Origin: Streptomyces sp. Tue6028
GTDB taxonomy: Bacteria > Actinomycetota > Actinomycetes > Streptomycetales > Streptomycetaceae
Assembly (NCBI RefSeq): GCF_002300165.1
Contig: NZ_MLCE01000035.1
Span: forward strand, 124,001-188,000
Reading direction: 5' to 3'
DNA: 64,000 nt
Positions 43,964 through 52,531 of the stretch are shown here, piece after piece (within the stretch, counting starts at the first letter, position 1; each line of letters starts with the position of its first letter). A program made the position numbers and the translations under genes. The notes below the pieces were generated by a model, which did not search any database, was not told where the DNA came from, and saw only the letters and a list, made by a program, of their open reading frames with translations.

Positions 43964-44049
43964 GGGTCTGCCTCCTGTGCTCTGCCCGGGATCACAGTGA
44001 ACTACGGGCGAGGAGCATCGGGCAACGCGGCACTGAACACCGTTGTCAT

Positions 44050-44088
44050 GTGCTCTGACCTGCGGAAACGATGCGCAGGTCAGAGCAC
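44050..44088 (-). terminator. 15-bp perfect stem-loop after galE
   Basis: GTGCTCTGACCTGCG (44050-44064) pairs perfectly with 44074-44088 around nine bases. It lies nine bases beyond the galE stop and before the CDF gene, with no U-tract, as often found in streptomycetes. Confidence 0.8.
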
Positions 44089-44096
44089 TGACGTGA

Positions 44097-45077
44097 TCAT
44101 TCGGACGGCGTCGGCGCGTGGTGGAGCACCCAGCCCCGCCACGCCGACTCGACCATCTCGCGCACCCCGCGCCGGGCGGTCCAGCCGAGCTCCCGCGTGG
44201 CCAGTTCGGCCGAGGCGACCGCGCGCGGGGCGTCACCCGGGCGGCGCGGCTCGACGACCGGCACCCGGTCGTCCCCGCTGATCTCGCCGATGAGAGTGAC
44301 CAGCTCCCGGACCGAGACGCCCTCACCGCGCCCGATGTTCACGGTCAGGTCGCCGGACACGTCGCCCGTCAGCCGCCGGGCCGCCGCCAGGTGCGCCTCG
44401 GCGAGATCGGCGACGTGAATGTAGTCACGGACGCAGGTGCCGTCCGGGGTCGGATAGTCGTCGCCGAAGATCCGCGGGGCCTCGTCGCGGGTGAGACGGT
44501 CGAAGACCATCGGGATCACGTTGAAGACGCCCGTGTCGGCCAGCTCCGGTGCGGCGGCGCCCGCCACGTTGAAGTAGCGCAGGCACACCGTGGCGATCCC
44601 GTGCGCCTGCCCCGCGGCCCGGACCAGCCACTCCCCGGCGAGCTTCGTCTCGCCGTACGGGCTCATCGGGGCACAGGGCGTGTCCTCCGTGATGAGGTCC
44701 ACATCGGGGTTGCCGTAGACGGCCGCCGACGAGGAGAACAGGAACCTCCGCACGCCCGCCCCGGCGACGGCGTCGAGCAGCGTGGCGAGACCGCCCACGT
44801 TCTCCTGGTAGTAACGCGTCGGCTGGGCCACGGACTCGCCGACCTGCTTGCGCGCCGCGAGGTGCACCACACCGGTCACCGCGTGCTCCGCGAGCACCCG
44901 CTTCAGCAGATCCCCGTCCAGCGACGAGCCCTGCACCAGGGGTATGCCCTCCGGAAGCCGGCTCGGCACCCCGGCCGAGAGGTCGTCGAGGGCGACGACG
45001 CGCTCCCCGGCCTCCGTCATCGCCCGCGCAACGTGGGCCCCGATGTATCCGGCTCCGCCTGTGATCAGCCATGTCAT
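44097..45077 (-). CDS. galE: UDP-glucose 4-epimerase, 326 aa
   Basis: Extended SDR interconverting UDP-glucose and UDP-galactose. The NAD site is GGAGYIG (7-13); catalytic Ser is in FLFSSSAAVYG (113-122) and Tyr141-xxx-Lys145 in SPYGETK; the C-terminal FGDDYPTPDGTCVRDYIHVADLA is the classic GalE block. ATG at 45077 has no ribosome site, but TAGGGT (plus-strand 45086-45091) ends eight bases ahead: probably leaderless. It stands divergent from the lipid/glycopolymer operon and may feed it galactose units; that link is inference. Confidence 0.95.
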   Translation of the reverse strand: MTWLITGGAGYIGAHVARAMTEAGERVVALDDLSAGVPSRLPEGIPLVQGSSLDGDLLKRVLAEHAVTGVVHLAARKQVGESVAQPTRYYQENVGGLATLLDAVAGAGVRRFLFSSSAAVYGNPDVDLITEDTPCAPMSPYGETKLAGEWLVRAAGQAHGIATVCLRYFNVAGAAAPELADTGVFNVIPMVFDRLTRDEAPRIFGDDYPTPDGTCVRDYIHVADLAEAHLAAARRLTGDVSGDLTVNIGRGEGVSVRELVTLIGEISGDDRVPVVEPRRPGDAPRAVASAELATRELGWTARRGVREMVESAWRGWVLHHAPTPSE

Positions 45078-45321
45078 GGACGCCCACCCTATGCGGACCC
45101 CTCCGGCACCGCTCCTGCCCCGTCCTGCGGCGGCGCCCGGCTCGTCCCGCTCCGCAGCGGTGCGCCGCATGCCGCCCGCGCTATCCGGAATGCACCGGTC
45201 CGCCGGCACGGTTTGTGGCGCGACCCCCGCATCACCCATGATGATCGCGGCGGAGGCGGCCAGGCAGAACCGGTTGATCGGGCCGTGAACGGGTGATGAA
45301 CGCCTGCTTCCATTCATCCGA

Positions 45322-45327
45322 TAGCCT
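45322..45327 (+). promoter_or_regulatory. -10 box TAGCCT for the 45336 leader ORF
   Basis: TAGCCT fits TAnnnT and ends eight bases before the ATG at 45336. It would start a leaderless transcript at or next to that codon. No other box stands closer to the CDP-alcohol transferase gene. Confidence 0.5.
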
Positions 45328-45335
45328 CTGCCGAC

Positions 45336-45413
45336 ATGCCGCCCGGCCGCCGCAGGCAGGGGCATCCCATCACGCACTTGCCCGGTGCCCCCGCGCCGGC
45401 ACCCAGGGAGTGA
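45336..45413 (+). CDS. 25-codon leader ORF coupled to the CDP-alcohol transferase gene
   Basis: ATG to TGA encodes 25 residues beginning MPPGRRRQGHP and ending PAPAPRE. The TGA (45411-45413) overlaps the downstream GTG (45410-45412) as GTGA. A TAGCCT box eight bases ahead supports leaderless translation. The downstream GTG has its AGGGAG inside the start region, too close to work alone, so ribosomes finishing the leader may restart there. The peptide is basic and proline-rich; whether it has a role of its own is unknown. Confidence 0.5.
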   Translation: MPPGRRRQGHPITHLPGAPAPAPRE

Positions 45414-47215
45414 GTTCGCTGTCGACCGCCATCCTCACCGGCCAGCCGGTCCCCGGATCGTCGCTCGAGGGCGATCTGCGGTCGCTCGGCTTCGACGTGC
45501 GGCTCGCCTCCGACGCGGGCGAAGCCGAGACACTGCTCGCCGCCGTACCGGCTGATCAACGGGTGGCCGTCGTGGACGCCCGCTTCGTCGGGCACCTGCA
45601 CGCCCTGCGGCTCGGCCTCACCGACCCGCGCTTCGCGGCCGCCGCGCTGCGCGGGGCCATATCCGTGCAGCCCGAGGCCCGCCGTGCGCTGACCCGGGCC
45701 GTGGCCCGCGAGAGCTCCGCCAACGGCGGCCTCGCCGTCACCACCGACGATCTCGCCGAGCGCCTGACCGCCGCGCTGGACGCCGACGGCGTCGCGGTGC
45801 ACCGCCCCGAACTGGGCACGCTCGTCGCCGTCGTCCCCGCGGACCCGCAGGAACGCAACGAAGCCCGCCAGGCCGTCTCCGCCGTGGACGACGAGGCCGT
45901 ACGGCTGCGCAGCGCCGTGAAGGCCCGCGACGGCTTCTTCACCACCTACTGCATCAGCCCGTACTCGCGCTACATCGCACGCTGGTGCGCCCGCCGCGGC
46001 CTCACCCCGAACCAGGTGACGACCGCCTCACTGATCACCGCCCTGATCGCCGCGGGGTGCGCCGCCACCGGCACCCGCGCCGGCTTCGTGGCCGCCGGCC
46101 TGCTGCTCCTGTTCTCCTTCGTCCTCGACTGCACGGACGGACAGCTCGCCCGCTACTCCCTGCAGTACTCCACCCTCGGCGCCTGGCTCGACGCGACCTT
46201 CGACCGCGCCAAGGAGTACGCCTACTACGCGGGCCTCGCCCTCGGGGCGGCCCGCGGCGGCGACGACGTCTGGGCCCTCGCCCTCGGCGCGATGATCCTG
46301 CAGACCTGCCGCCACGTCGTCGACTTCTCCTTCAACGAGGCGAACCACGACGCCACCGCCAACACCAGCCCCACCGCGGCCCTGTCGGACCGCCTCGACA
46401 GCGTCGGCTGGACGGTCTGGGTGCGCCGGATGATAGTGCTGCCCATCGGTGAACGCTGGGCGATGATCGCCGTGCTCACCGCCCTGACGACCCCGCGGAT
46501 CACCTTCTACGCCCTGCTCGTCGGCTGCGCCTTCGCCGCCAGCTACACCACGGCGGGCCGCGTGCTGCGCTCGCTCACCCGCAAGGCGCGGCGCACGGAC
46601 CGCGCGGCCCGGGCGCTCGCCGACCTGACCGACTCCGGCCCGCTCGCCGAGGCGCTGAACCGCCTCGCCCGCGGGGCGGTGCGCCGCGGCCCCGCCGCCG
46701 TCGCCTTCGTCGCCGGCGCCCTCGTCGTCCTCGGCGCCGCGCTCGCGCCGTACGGCAGCTGGTGGCCGGTCCTGGGCGCCGTGGTCTACGTGCTCCTGTC
46801 GCCCGTGGCGCTCGCCCGTCCCCTCAAGGGCGCCCTCGACTGGCTGGTCCCGCCCTTCTACCGCGCCGCGGAATACCTGACCGTTCTGGTACTGGCCGCC
46901 AAAGCCGACGTGAACGGAGCACTTCCGGCGGCTTTCGGCCTGGTGGCCGCCGTCGCCTACCATCACTACGACACGGTGTACCGCATTCGCGGAAACGCCG
47001 GCGCGCCCCCGCACTGGCTGGTCCGGGCGATCGGCGGGCACGAAGGCAGGACTCTGCTGGTCACCGTACTGGCCGCGCTCCTCGCCGCCACACAGTTCAA
47101 GATCGCGCTCACGGCGCTCGCCGTGGCCGTCGCCCTGCTTGTGCTCGTCGAGAGCATCCGCTTCTGGGTGTCCTCCGGGGCCCCCGCCGTACACGATGAA
47201 GGAGAACCCGCATGA
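45410..47215 (+). CDS. DUF5941-type CDP-alcohol phosphatidyltransferase, multi-pass membrane protein, 601 aa
   Basis: Residues 1-165 are soluble and resemble a degenerate nucleotidyltransferase-like region; the stretch VDDEAVRLRSAVKARDGFFTTY then leads into the membrane part, as in two-domain inositol-phosphate cytidylyltransferase/phosphotransferase proteins. The CDP-alcohol motif is complete: Asp240, Asp243-Gly, Ala-Arg, Asp261 and Asp265 in DCTDGQLARY and LGAWLDATFDRAKEY. About eight to ten hydrophobic helices follow. It should move an alcohol phosphate from a CDP-alcohol to a lipid or polyol acceptor. The next gene overlaps by four bases (ATGA) and encodes a separate nucleotidyltransferase, which may supply the activated alcohol that the degenerate N-domain no longer makes. 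Confidence 0.85.
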   Translation: MSSLSTAILTGQPVPGSSLEGDLRSLGFDVRLASDAGEAETLLAAVPADQRVAVVDARFVGHLHALRLGLTDPRFAAAALRGAISVQPEARRALTRAVARESSANGGLAVTTDDLAERLTAALDADGVAVHRPELGTLVAVVPADPQERNEARQAVSAVDDEAVRLRSAVKARDGFFTTYCISPYSRYIARWCARRGLTPNQVTTASLITALIAAGCAATGTRAGFVAAGLLLLFSFVLDCTDGQLARYSLQYSTLGAWLDATFDRAKEYAYYAGLALGAARGGDDVWALALGAMILQTCRHVVDFSFNEANHDATANTSPTAALSDRLDSVGWTVWVRRMIVLPIGERWAMIAVLTALTTPRITFYALLVGCAFAASYTTAGRVLRSLTRKARRTDRAARALADLTDSGPLAEALNRLARGAVRRGPAAVAFVAGALVVLGAALAPYGSWWPVLGAVVYVLLSPVALARPLKGALDWLVPPFYRAAEYLTVLVLAAKADVNGALPAAFGLVAAVAYHHYDTVYRIRGNAGAPPHWLVRAIGGHEGRTLLVTVLAALLAATQFKIALTALAVAVALLVLVESIRFWVSSGAPAVHDEGEPA

Positions 47216-47964
47216 TCGGCCTCGTGCTGGCTGCCGGCGCCGGACGGCGTCTGCGTCCCTACACCGACAGCCTCCCGAAGGCGCTCGTGCCGGTGGGCCC
47301 CGCGGGCATAGAGGACAGCATCACCGTCCTCGACCTGACCCTCGGAAACTTCGCCGAGATCGGTCTGACCGAGGTCGGCATCATCGTCGGCTACCGCAAG
47401 GAAGCGGTGTACGACCGCAAGGCGGCCCTGGAGGAGAAGTACGGCCTGCGGATCACGCTGATCGACAACGACAAGGCCGAGGAGTGGAACAACGCCTACT
47501 CCCTGTGGTGCGGCCGTGACGCCCTCAAGGACGGTGTGATCCTCGCCAACGGCGACACCGTGCACCCGGTCTCGGTCGAGAAGACGCTGCTCGCCGCCCG
47601 CGGCGACGGCAAGAGGATCATCCTCGCCCTCGACACGGTGAAGAAGCTCGCCGACGAGGAGATGAAGGTCGTCGTGCACCCCGACAAGGGCGTGCAGAAG
47701 ATCACCAAGCTGATGGAGCCGTCCGAGGCCACCGGTGAGTACATCGGCGTCACCCTCATCGAGGGCGAGGCCGCCGCCGAGCTGGCCGACGCGCTGAAGA
47801 CCGTGTGGGAGACCGACCCGCAGCAGTTCTACGAGCACGGCTACCAGGAGCTCGTGAACCGCGGTTTCAAGATCGACGTGGCACCGATCGGTGAGGTCCA
47901 GTGGGTCGAGATCGACAACCACGACGACCTCGCCAAGGGGCGTGAGATCGCGTGCCAGTACTGA
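47212..47964 (+). CDS. Sugar/alcohol-phosphate nucleotidyltransferase (CTP-type), 250 aa
   Basis: Rossmann-like nucleotidyltransferase with the nucleotide loop LAAGAGRRLRPYTDSLPKALVPVG (5-28) and a metal-binding Asp in VILANGDTVHP. The pattern is closest to LicC/phosphocholine or alcohol-phosphate cytidylyltransferases: WNNAYSLW and VEIDNHDDLAKGREI near the end are typical. It should make an NDP- or CDP-activated small molecule, most simply for the flanking CDP-alcohol transferases. ATGA overlap upstream, GGAG ahead of the ATG, and a 13-base overlap with the next gene. Confidence 0.85.
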   Translation: MIGLVLAAGAGRRLRPYTDSLPKALVPVGPAGIEDSITVLDLTLGNFAEIGLTEVGIIVGYRKEAVYDRKAALEEKYGLRITLIDNDKAEEWNNAYSLWCGRDALKDGVILANGDTVHPVSVEKTLLAARGDGKRIILALDTVKKLADEEMKVVVHPDKGVQKITKLMEPSEATGEYIGVTLIEGEAAAELADALKTVWETDPQQFYEHGYQELVNRGFKIDVAPIGEVQWVEIDNHDDLAKGREIACQY

Positions 47965-49013
47965 CGAGGCTCATCCCCTCTCCGGTCGTCGTGGACATCC
48001 GCCCGGGTGCCCTGGACGACCTCGCCGGTGTGCTCAGCGACGAGCGCATCTCGCACTCCGGCAAGCTGGCCGTCGCGGTCAGCAACGGCTCCGGTGCGCG
48101 CCTGCGCGAGCGGATCGCCCCGGCGCTGCCGGGAGCCACCTGGTACGAGGTCGGCGGCGGCACCCTGGACGACGCGGTCCGGCTGGCCGGTGACATGCGA
48201 GCCGGGCACTACGACGCGGTCGTGGGACTGGGCGGTGGCAAGATCATCGACTGCGCCAAGTTCGCCGCGGCGCGGGTCGGTCTGCCGCTGGTCGCGGTGC
48301 CGACGAACCTCGCGCACGACGGCCTGTGCTCGCCCGTCGCCACCCTCGACAACGACGCGGGCCGCGGCTCCTACGGTGTGCCGAACCCGATCGCCGTCGT
48401 CATCGACCTGGACGTGATCCGCGAGGCCCCGGTCCGGTTCGTCCGGGCCGGCATCGGTGACGCCGTCTCCAACATCAACGCGATCGCCGACTGGGAGCTG
48501 TCCAACCGGGTCACCGGCGAGAAGATCGACGGTCTGGCCGCGGCCATGGCGCGCCAGGCGGGCGAGGCCGTGCTGCGGCACCCCGGCGGCATCGGGGAGA
48601 ACGGCTTCCTCCAGGTCCTCTCGGAGGCGCTGGTCCTCACCGGCATCGCGATGTCGATCTCCGGTGACTCCCGGCCCGCCTCGGGTTCCTGCCACGAGAT
48701 CAACCACGCCTTCGACCTCCTCTTCCCCAAGCGTGCGGCGAGCCACGGCGAGCAGTGCGGGCTGGGTGCGGCCTTCGCGATGCATCTGCGGGGGGCGACC
48801 GAGGAAGCCGTGTACATGGCCGAGGTGCTGCGCCGCCACGGGCTGCCGGTGCTGCCCGAGGAGATCGGCTTCACCGTGGACGAGTTCGTCCAGGTCGTGG
48901 AGTTCGCTCCCAGGACCAGGCCCGGCCGCTACACGATCCTCGAACACCTCGACCTGAAGACCGACCAGATCAAGGACATCTACTCCGACTATGCCAAGGC
49001 CATCGGTAGCTGA
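47952..49013 (+). CDS. Iron-containing alcohol dehydrogenase family, sn-glycerol-1-phosphate dehydrogenase-like, 353 aa
   Basis: NAD(P)-dependent dehydrogenase of the G1PDH/AraM branch. The dinucleotide region reads DAVVGLGGGKIIDCAKFAA (about 76-94); metal ligands are expected in GIGDAVSNINAIADW (Asp), SCHEINHAFD and RAASHGEQCG (His). Bacterial members reduce dihydroxyacetone phosphate to sn-glycerol-1-phosphate, the enantiomer used in archaeal lipids. GTG at 47952 overlaps the previous gene by 13 bases. Beside a cytidylyltransferase and CDP-alcohol transferases, a G1P donor pathway is attractive, but aldose or polyol substrates are also possible. Confidence 0.82.
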   Translation: MPVLTRLIPSPVVVDIRPGALDDLAGVLSDERISHSGKLAVAVSNGSGARLRERIAPALPGATWYEVGGGTLDDAVRLAGDMRAGHYDAVVGLGGGKIIDCAKFAAARVGLPLVAVPTNLAHDGLCSPVATLDNDAGRGSYGVPNPIAVVIDLDVIREAPVRFVRAGIGDAVSNINAIADWELSNRVTGEKIDGLAAAMARQAGEAVLRHPGGIGENGFLQVLSEALVLTGIAMSISGDSRPASGSCHEINHAFDLLFPKRAASHGEQCGLGAAFAMHLRGATEEAVYMAEVLRRHGLPVLPEEIGFTVDEFVQVVEFAPRTRPGRYTILEHLDLKTDQIKDIYSDYAKAIGS

Positions 49014-49770
49014 ACTCCGCCCCGTCGTGCACCCCCCAGGGGTGAAGGACCGGCGCAGCGGTGAGCACTGGATGGGACGCCTCTACATGCGTGAGGTGTC
49101 CCTGCGGGTCGACCGCTACCTGGTGAACACCAGGATCACGCCCAATCAGCTCACGTACCTGATGACCGTATGCGGCGTGCTCGCGGCCCCGGCCCTGCTG
49201 GTGCCGGGGATCGCCGGCGCGGTGCTCGGCGTGGTGATGGTCCAGCTGTACCTGCTGCTGGACTGCGTCGACGGCGAGATCGCCCGCTGGAAGAAGCAGT
49301 ACTCGCTCGGCGGGGTCTATCTGGACCGGGTCGGCGCCTATCTGACGGACGCGGCGGTCCTGGTCGGCCTCGGCCTGCGCGCCGCCGACCTGTGGGGCGA
49401 CGGCCGGATCGACTGGCTGTGGGCCTTCCTCGGCACCCTGGCCGCCCTGGGCGCGATCCTGGTCAAGGCGGAGACCGACCTCGTCGGGGTCGCCCGTCAC
49501 CAGGGCGGGCTGCCGCCGGTCAAGGAGGCCGCCTCCGAGCCCCGGTCCTCCGGCATGGCGCTGGCCCGCAGGGCCATCGGCGCGCTCAAGTTCCACCGGC
49601 TGATCCTCGGCATCGAGGCGTCCCTGCTGATCCTGGTCCTCGCGATCGCGGACCAGGTCAGGGGCGACCTCTTCTTCACCCGCCTCGGCACCGCCGTGCT
49701 CGCCGGGATCGCGCTCCTGCAGACCGTGCTGCACCTCGTGTCCATCCTCGCCTCCAGCAGGCTGAAGTGA
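48991..49770 (+). CDS. CDP-alcohol phosphatidyltransferase with altered motif, 259 aa
   Basis: Integral membrane transferase with about six helices. The motif reads Asp91, Asp94-Gly95, Ala-Arg (DCVDGEIARW) and then GGVYLDRVGAYLTDA: Asp112 is in place but the fourth Asp position is Ala116, with Asp120 one helical turn later. The fourth Asp is the presumed catalytic base in this family, so either Asp120 takes over or the mechanism differs. The start overlaps the previous gene by 23 bases and its stop overlaps the next GTG as GTGA. It differs strongly from the other CDP-alcohol transferase of the operon and probably uses another acceptor. Confidence 0.87.
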   Translation: MPRPSVAELRPVVHPPGVKDRRSGEHWMGRLYMREVSLRVDRYLVNTRITPNQLTYLMTVCGVLAAPALLVPGIAGAVLGVVMVQLYLLLDCVDGEIARWKKQYSLGGVYLDRVGAYLTDAAVLVGLGLRAADLWGDGRIDWLWAFLGTLAALGAILVKAETDLVGVARHQGGLPPVKEAASEPRSSGMALARRAIGALKFHRLILGIEASLLILVLAIADQVRGDLFFTRLGTAVLAGIALLQTVLHLVSILASSRLK

Positions 49771-50651
49771 GTACGGCGATGAAGGTCGGCGCGGTCATCA
49801 TCACCATGGGCAACCGCCCCGACGAGCTCCGGGCCCTGCTGGACTCCGTCGCCAAGCAGGACGGCGACCGGGTCGAGGTCGTCGTCGTCGGCAACGGCTC
49901 GCCCGTCCCCGACGTCCCCGCGGGCGTACGGACGGTCGAGCTGCCCGAGAACCTCGGCATACCCGGCGGCCGCAACGTCGGCATCGAGGCCTTCGGTCCC
50001 GGCGGCACCGACGTGGACGTTCTCCTCTTCCTGGACGACGACGGCCTGCTGGCGCGGCACGACACCGCCGAGCTGTGCCGGCAGGCCTTCGCGGCCGACC
50101 CCGAGCTCGGCATCGTCAGCTTCCGTATCGCCGACCCGGAGACCGGGGAGACGCAGCGCCGCCACGTGCCGCGGCTGCGCGCCGCCGACCCGATGCGCTC
50201 CTCGCGCGTCACCACCTTCCTGGGCGGCGCCAACGCGGTGCGCACGAAGGTCTTCGCCGAGGTCGGCGGGTTGCCGGACGAGTTCTTCTACGCCCACGAG
50301 GAGACCGACCTGGCCTGGCGGGCGCTCGACGCGGGCTGGATGATCGACTACCGGTCGGACATGGTGCTGCACCACCCGACGACCGCGCCCTCGCGGCACG
50401 CGGTCTACCACCGCATGGTGGCCCGCAACCGTGTCTGGCTCGCACGCCGAAACCTGCCCGCGCCCCTGGTCCCGGTCTATCTCGGCGTCTGGATGCTGCT
50501 GACGCTGGCCCGCCGCCCCTCGGGGCCGGCGCTCAAGGCCTGGTTCGGCGGATTCGGGGAAGGCTGGACCAGTCCGTGCGGGTCCCGGCGGCCCATGAAG
50601 TGGCGTACGGTGTGGCGGCTGACTCGACTGGGCCGACCTCCTGTCATCTGA
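49767..50651 (+). CDS. Glycosyltransferase family 2, 294 aa
   Basis: GT-A fold enzyme using a nucleotide sugar. The entry is VGAVIITMGNRPDELRALLDSVAKQ, the metal-binding site is LLFLDDDGLL (DDD for DxD), and GGANAVRTKVFAEVGGLPDEFFYAHEETDLAWRAL (about 150-185) supplies the acceptor loop and catalytic ED pair. A hydrophobic patch near the end (LVPVYLGVWMLLTLA) may dock it on the membrane. GTG overlaps the preceding stop as GTGA. In this operon it likely decorates or extends the glycerol-phosphate-type product before export. Confidence 0.9.
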   Translation: MSTAMKVGAVIITMGNRPDELRALLDSVAKQDGDRVEVVVVGNGSPVPDVPAGVRTVELPENLGIPGGRNVGIEAFGPGGTDVDVLLFLDDDGLLARHDTAELCRQAFAADPELGIVSFRIADPETGETQRRHVPRLRAADPMRSSRVTTFLGGANAVRTKVFAEVGGLPDEFFYAHEETDLAWRALDAGWMIDYRSDMVLHHPTTAPSRHAVYHRMVARNRVWLARRNLPAPLVPVYLGVWMLLTLARRPSGPALKAWFGGFGEGWTSPCGSRRPMKWRTVWRLTRLGRPPVI

Positions 50652-50748
50652 CAAGCTCGTTCCTGAGAGCATTCGGGCCGTACCCCGGTCCCTGGCTCAT
50701 GCCTACGCCCGACCAGCGTGCGCATCTTGAAGACGAAAGTTTCCACTT

Positions 50749-51678
50749 GTGAGTGAGACAACGCATGACGGCGGAGTCGCGGTGAGCGACCGTCCGTCGC
50801 CCGATGACGGGCTCTCCGCGGCCGAGCTGGCCGACCGGTACGGGCTCGCGGTCAGCGGTGCCCGGCCCGGGCTCGTCGAGTACGTCCGCCAGCTCTGGGG
50901 ACGGCGTCACTTCATCCTCGCCTTCTCGCAGGCGAAGCTCACCGCGCAGTACAGCCAGGCCAAGCTCGGCCAGCTGTGGCAGGTGGCGACCCCGTTGCTC
51001 AACGCGGCCGTCTACTACCTGATCTTCGGCCTGATCCTGAAGGCCAACAAGGGCTTGTCACACGACGTGTACATCCCGTTCCTGGTGACCGGTGTGTTCG
51101 TCTTCACCTTCACGCAGAGCTCGATCATGGCCGGTGTCCGCGCGATCTCCGGCAATCTCGGGCTGGTGCGCGCGCTGCACTTCCCGCGGGCCTCGCTGCC
51201 CATCTCGTTCGCGCTCCAGCAGCTCCAGCAACTGCTCTTCTCGATGATCGTGCTGTTCGTCGTGGCGATCGGCTTCGGCAGCTACCCCGGTCTGTCCTGG
51301 CTGCTGATCCTCCCGGTGCTGGTCCTCCAGTTCCTCTTCAACACCGGGCTCGCGCTGATCGTCGCGCGGATGGGCGCGAAGACTCCGGACCTCGCCCAGC
51401 TGATGCCGTTCATCCTGCGCACGTGGATGTACGCGTCCGGTGTCATGTTCTCGATCAGCACGATGCTGGAGGGGCGTCCGGAGTGGATCGCCCGGGCCCT
51501 CCAGGCCAACCCGGCCGCGGTCTACATGGACCTGATGCGCTTCGCGCTGATCGACGGGTACGGCTCCTCGAACCTGCCCCCGCATGTGTGGGCCATCGCC
51601 GTCTTCTGGGCCGTGGTCGTCGCCGTCGGCGGATTCGTGTACTTCTGGAAGGCTGAAGAGAGGTACGGCCGTGGCTGA
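50749..51678 (+). CDS. ABC-2 type exporter permease (Wzm/TagG-like), 309 aa
   Basis: Six hydrophobic helices after a 65-residue cytoplasmic start. LVEYVRQLWGRRHFILAFSQAKLTAQYSQAKLGQLWQVATPLLNAAVYYLIFG is the entry of polysaccharide and teichoic-acid exporters. It moves a lipid-linked polymer across the membrane with the ATPase encoded next. The GTG at 50749 lies 97 bases after the glycosyltransferase gene, the widest gap in this locus, so an internal promoter is possible. It overlaps the ATPase gene by eight bases. Confidence 0.92.
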   Translation: MSETTHDGGVAVSDRPSPDDGLSAAELADRYGLAVSGARPGLVEYVRQLWGRRHFILAFSQAKLTAQYSQAKLGQLWQVATPLLNAAVYYLIFGLILKANKGLSHDVYIPFLVTGVFVFTFTQSSIMAGVRAISGNLGLVRALHFPRASLPISFALQQLQQLLFSMIVLFVVAIGFGSYPGLSWLLILPVLVLQFLFNTGLALIVARMGAKTPDLAQLMPFILRTWMYASGVMFSISTMLEGRPEWIARALQANPAAVYMDLMRFALIDGYGSSNLPPHVWAIAVFWAVVVAVGGFVYFWKAEERYGRG

Positions 51679-52444
51679 GCAGACCTCCCACATCCCGACC
51701 GTCATCGCGGACGAGCTGCACATCGTCTACCGGGTCAACGGCGCCAAGACCGGCAAGGGCAGCGCCACCGCCGCCCTCAGCCGCATCCTCAAGCGGGGCG
51801 AGGAGCGCGGCGTCCGCAAGGTGCACGCCGTCCGCGGCGTCTCCTTCGTCGCCTACCGCGGCGAGGCCATCGGCCTGATCGGTTCGAACGGCTCCGGCAA
51901 GTCCACCCTGCTGCGTGCCATCGCCGGCCTGCTGCCCGCCGAGAAGGGCAAGGTCTACACCGACGGCCAGCCCTCGCTGCTCGGTGTGAACGCGGCCCTG
52001 ATGAACGACCTCACGGGCGAGCGCAACGTCATATTGGGCGGGCTCGCGATGGGCATGTCGCGCGAGCAGATCAGGTCGCGCTACGAGGACATCGTCGACT
52101 TCTCGGGCATCAACGAGAAGGGCGACTTCATCACCCTGCCGATGCGCACCTACTCGTCCGGCATGGCGGCCCGGCTGCGCTTCTCCATCGCGGCGGCCAA
52201 GGACCACGACGTCCTCATGATCGACGAGGCCCTCGCCACCGGTGACCGCAAGTTCCAGAAGCGCTCCGAGGCCCGCATCCGCGAGCTGCGCAAGGAGGCC
52301 GGCACGGTCTTCCTCGTCAGTCACAACAACAAGTCGATCCGTGACACGTGCGACCGCGTGCTGTGGCTGGAGCGCGGTGAGCTGCGCATGGACGGCCCGA
52401 CCGAAGAGGTCCTCAAGGAGTACGAGAAGTTCACGGGCAAGTAG
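51671..52444 (+). CDS. ABC transporter ATP-binding protein (Wzt/TagH-like), 257 aa
   Basis: ATPase partner of the permease. Walker A GSNGSGKST, the shortened signature YSSGMAARLRF, Walker B VLMIDEAL and switch His in LVSHNNKSI fit the polysaccharide/teichoic-acid exporter class, whose signature SSGM replaces LSGGQ. A family-typical N-terminal insertion (NGAKTGKGSATAALSRILKRGEERGVRKVHAV) is present. There is no C-terminal carbohydrate-binding domain, so the cargo is probably recognised in the membrane, as with teichoic acids rather than O9-type chains. A strong terminator follows 11 bases later. Confidence 0.93.
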   Translation: MAEQTSHIPTVIADELHIVYRVNGAKTGKGSATAALSRILKRGEERGVRKVHAVRGVSFVAYRGEAIGLIGSNGSGKSTLLRAIAGLLPAEKGKVYTDGQPSLLGVNAALMNDLTGERNVILGGLAMGMSREQIRSRYEDIVDFSGINEKGDFITLPMRTYSSGMAARLRFSIAAAKDHDVLMIDEALATGDRKFQKRSEARIRELRKEAGTVFLVSHNNKSIRDTCDRVLWLERGELRMDGPTEEVLKEYEKFTGK

Positions 52445-52455
52445 CCCATTTCGCC

Positions 52456-52489
52456 CAGGGCCCCGCCGGAACTCTTCGGCGGGGCCCTG
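52456..52489 (+). terminator. 13-bp perfect hairpin ending the exporter operon
   Basis: CAGGGCCCCGCCG (52456-52468) pairs perfectly with 52477-52489 around eight bases. It isolates the exporter operon from the hopanoid operon. Confidence 0.85.
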
Positions 52490-52531
52490 CGTCTGCAAAG
52501 GAAACGTCAACTCCGCCTGGGCTTAGGAATC

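Noticed and set aside
45089..45313. 74-codon minus-strand ORF upstream of galE
   Set aside because: It overlaps the galE promoter box, has no ribosome site and a low-complexity product.
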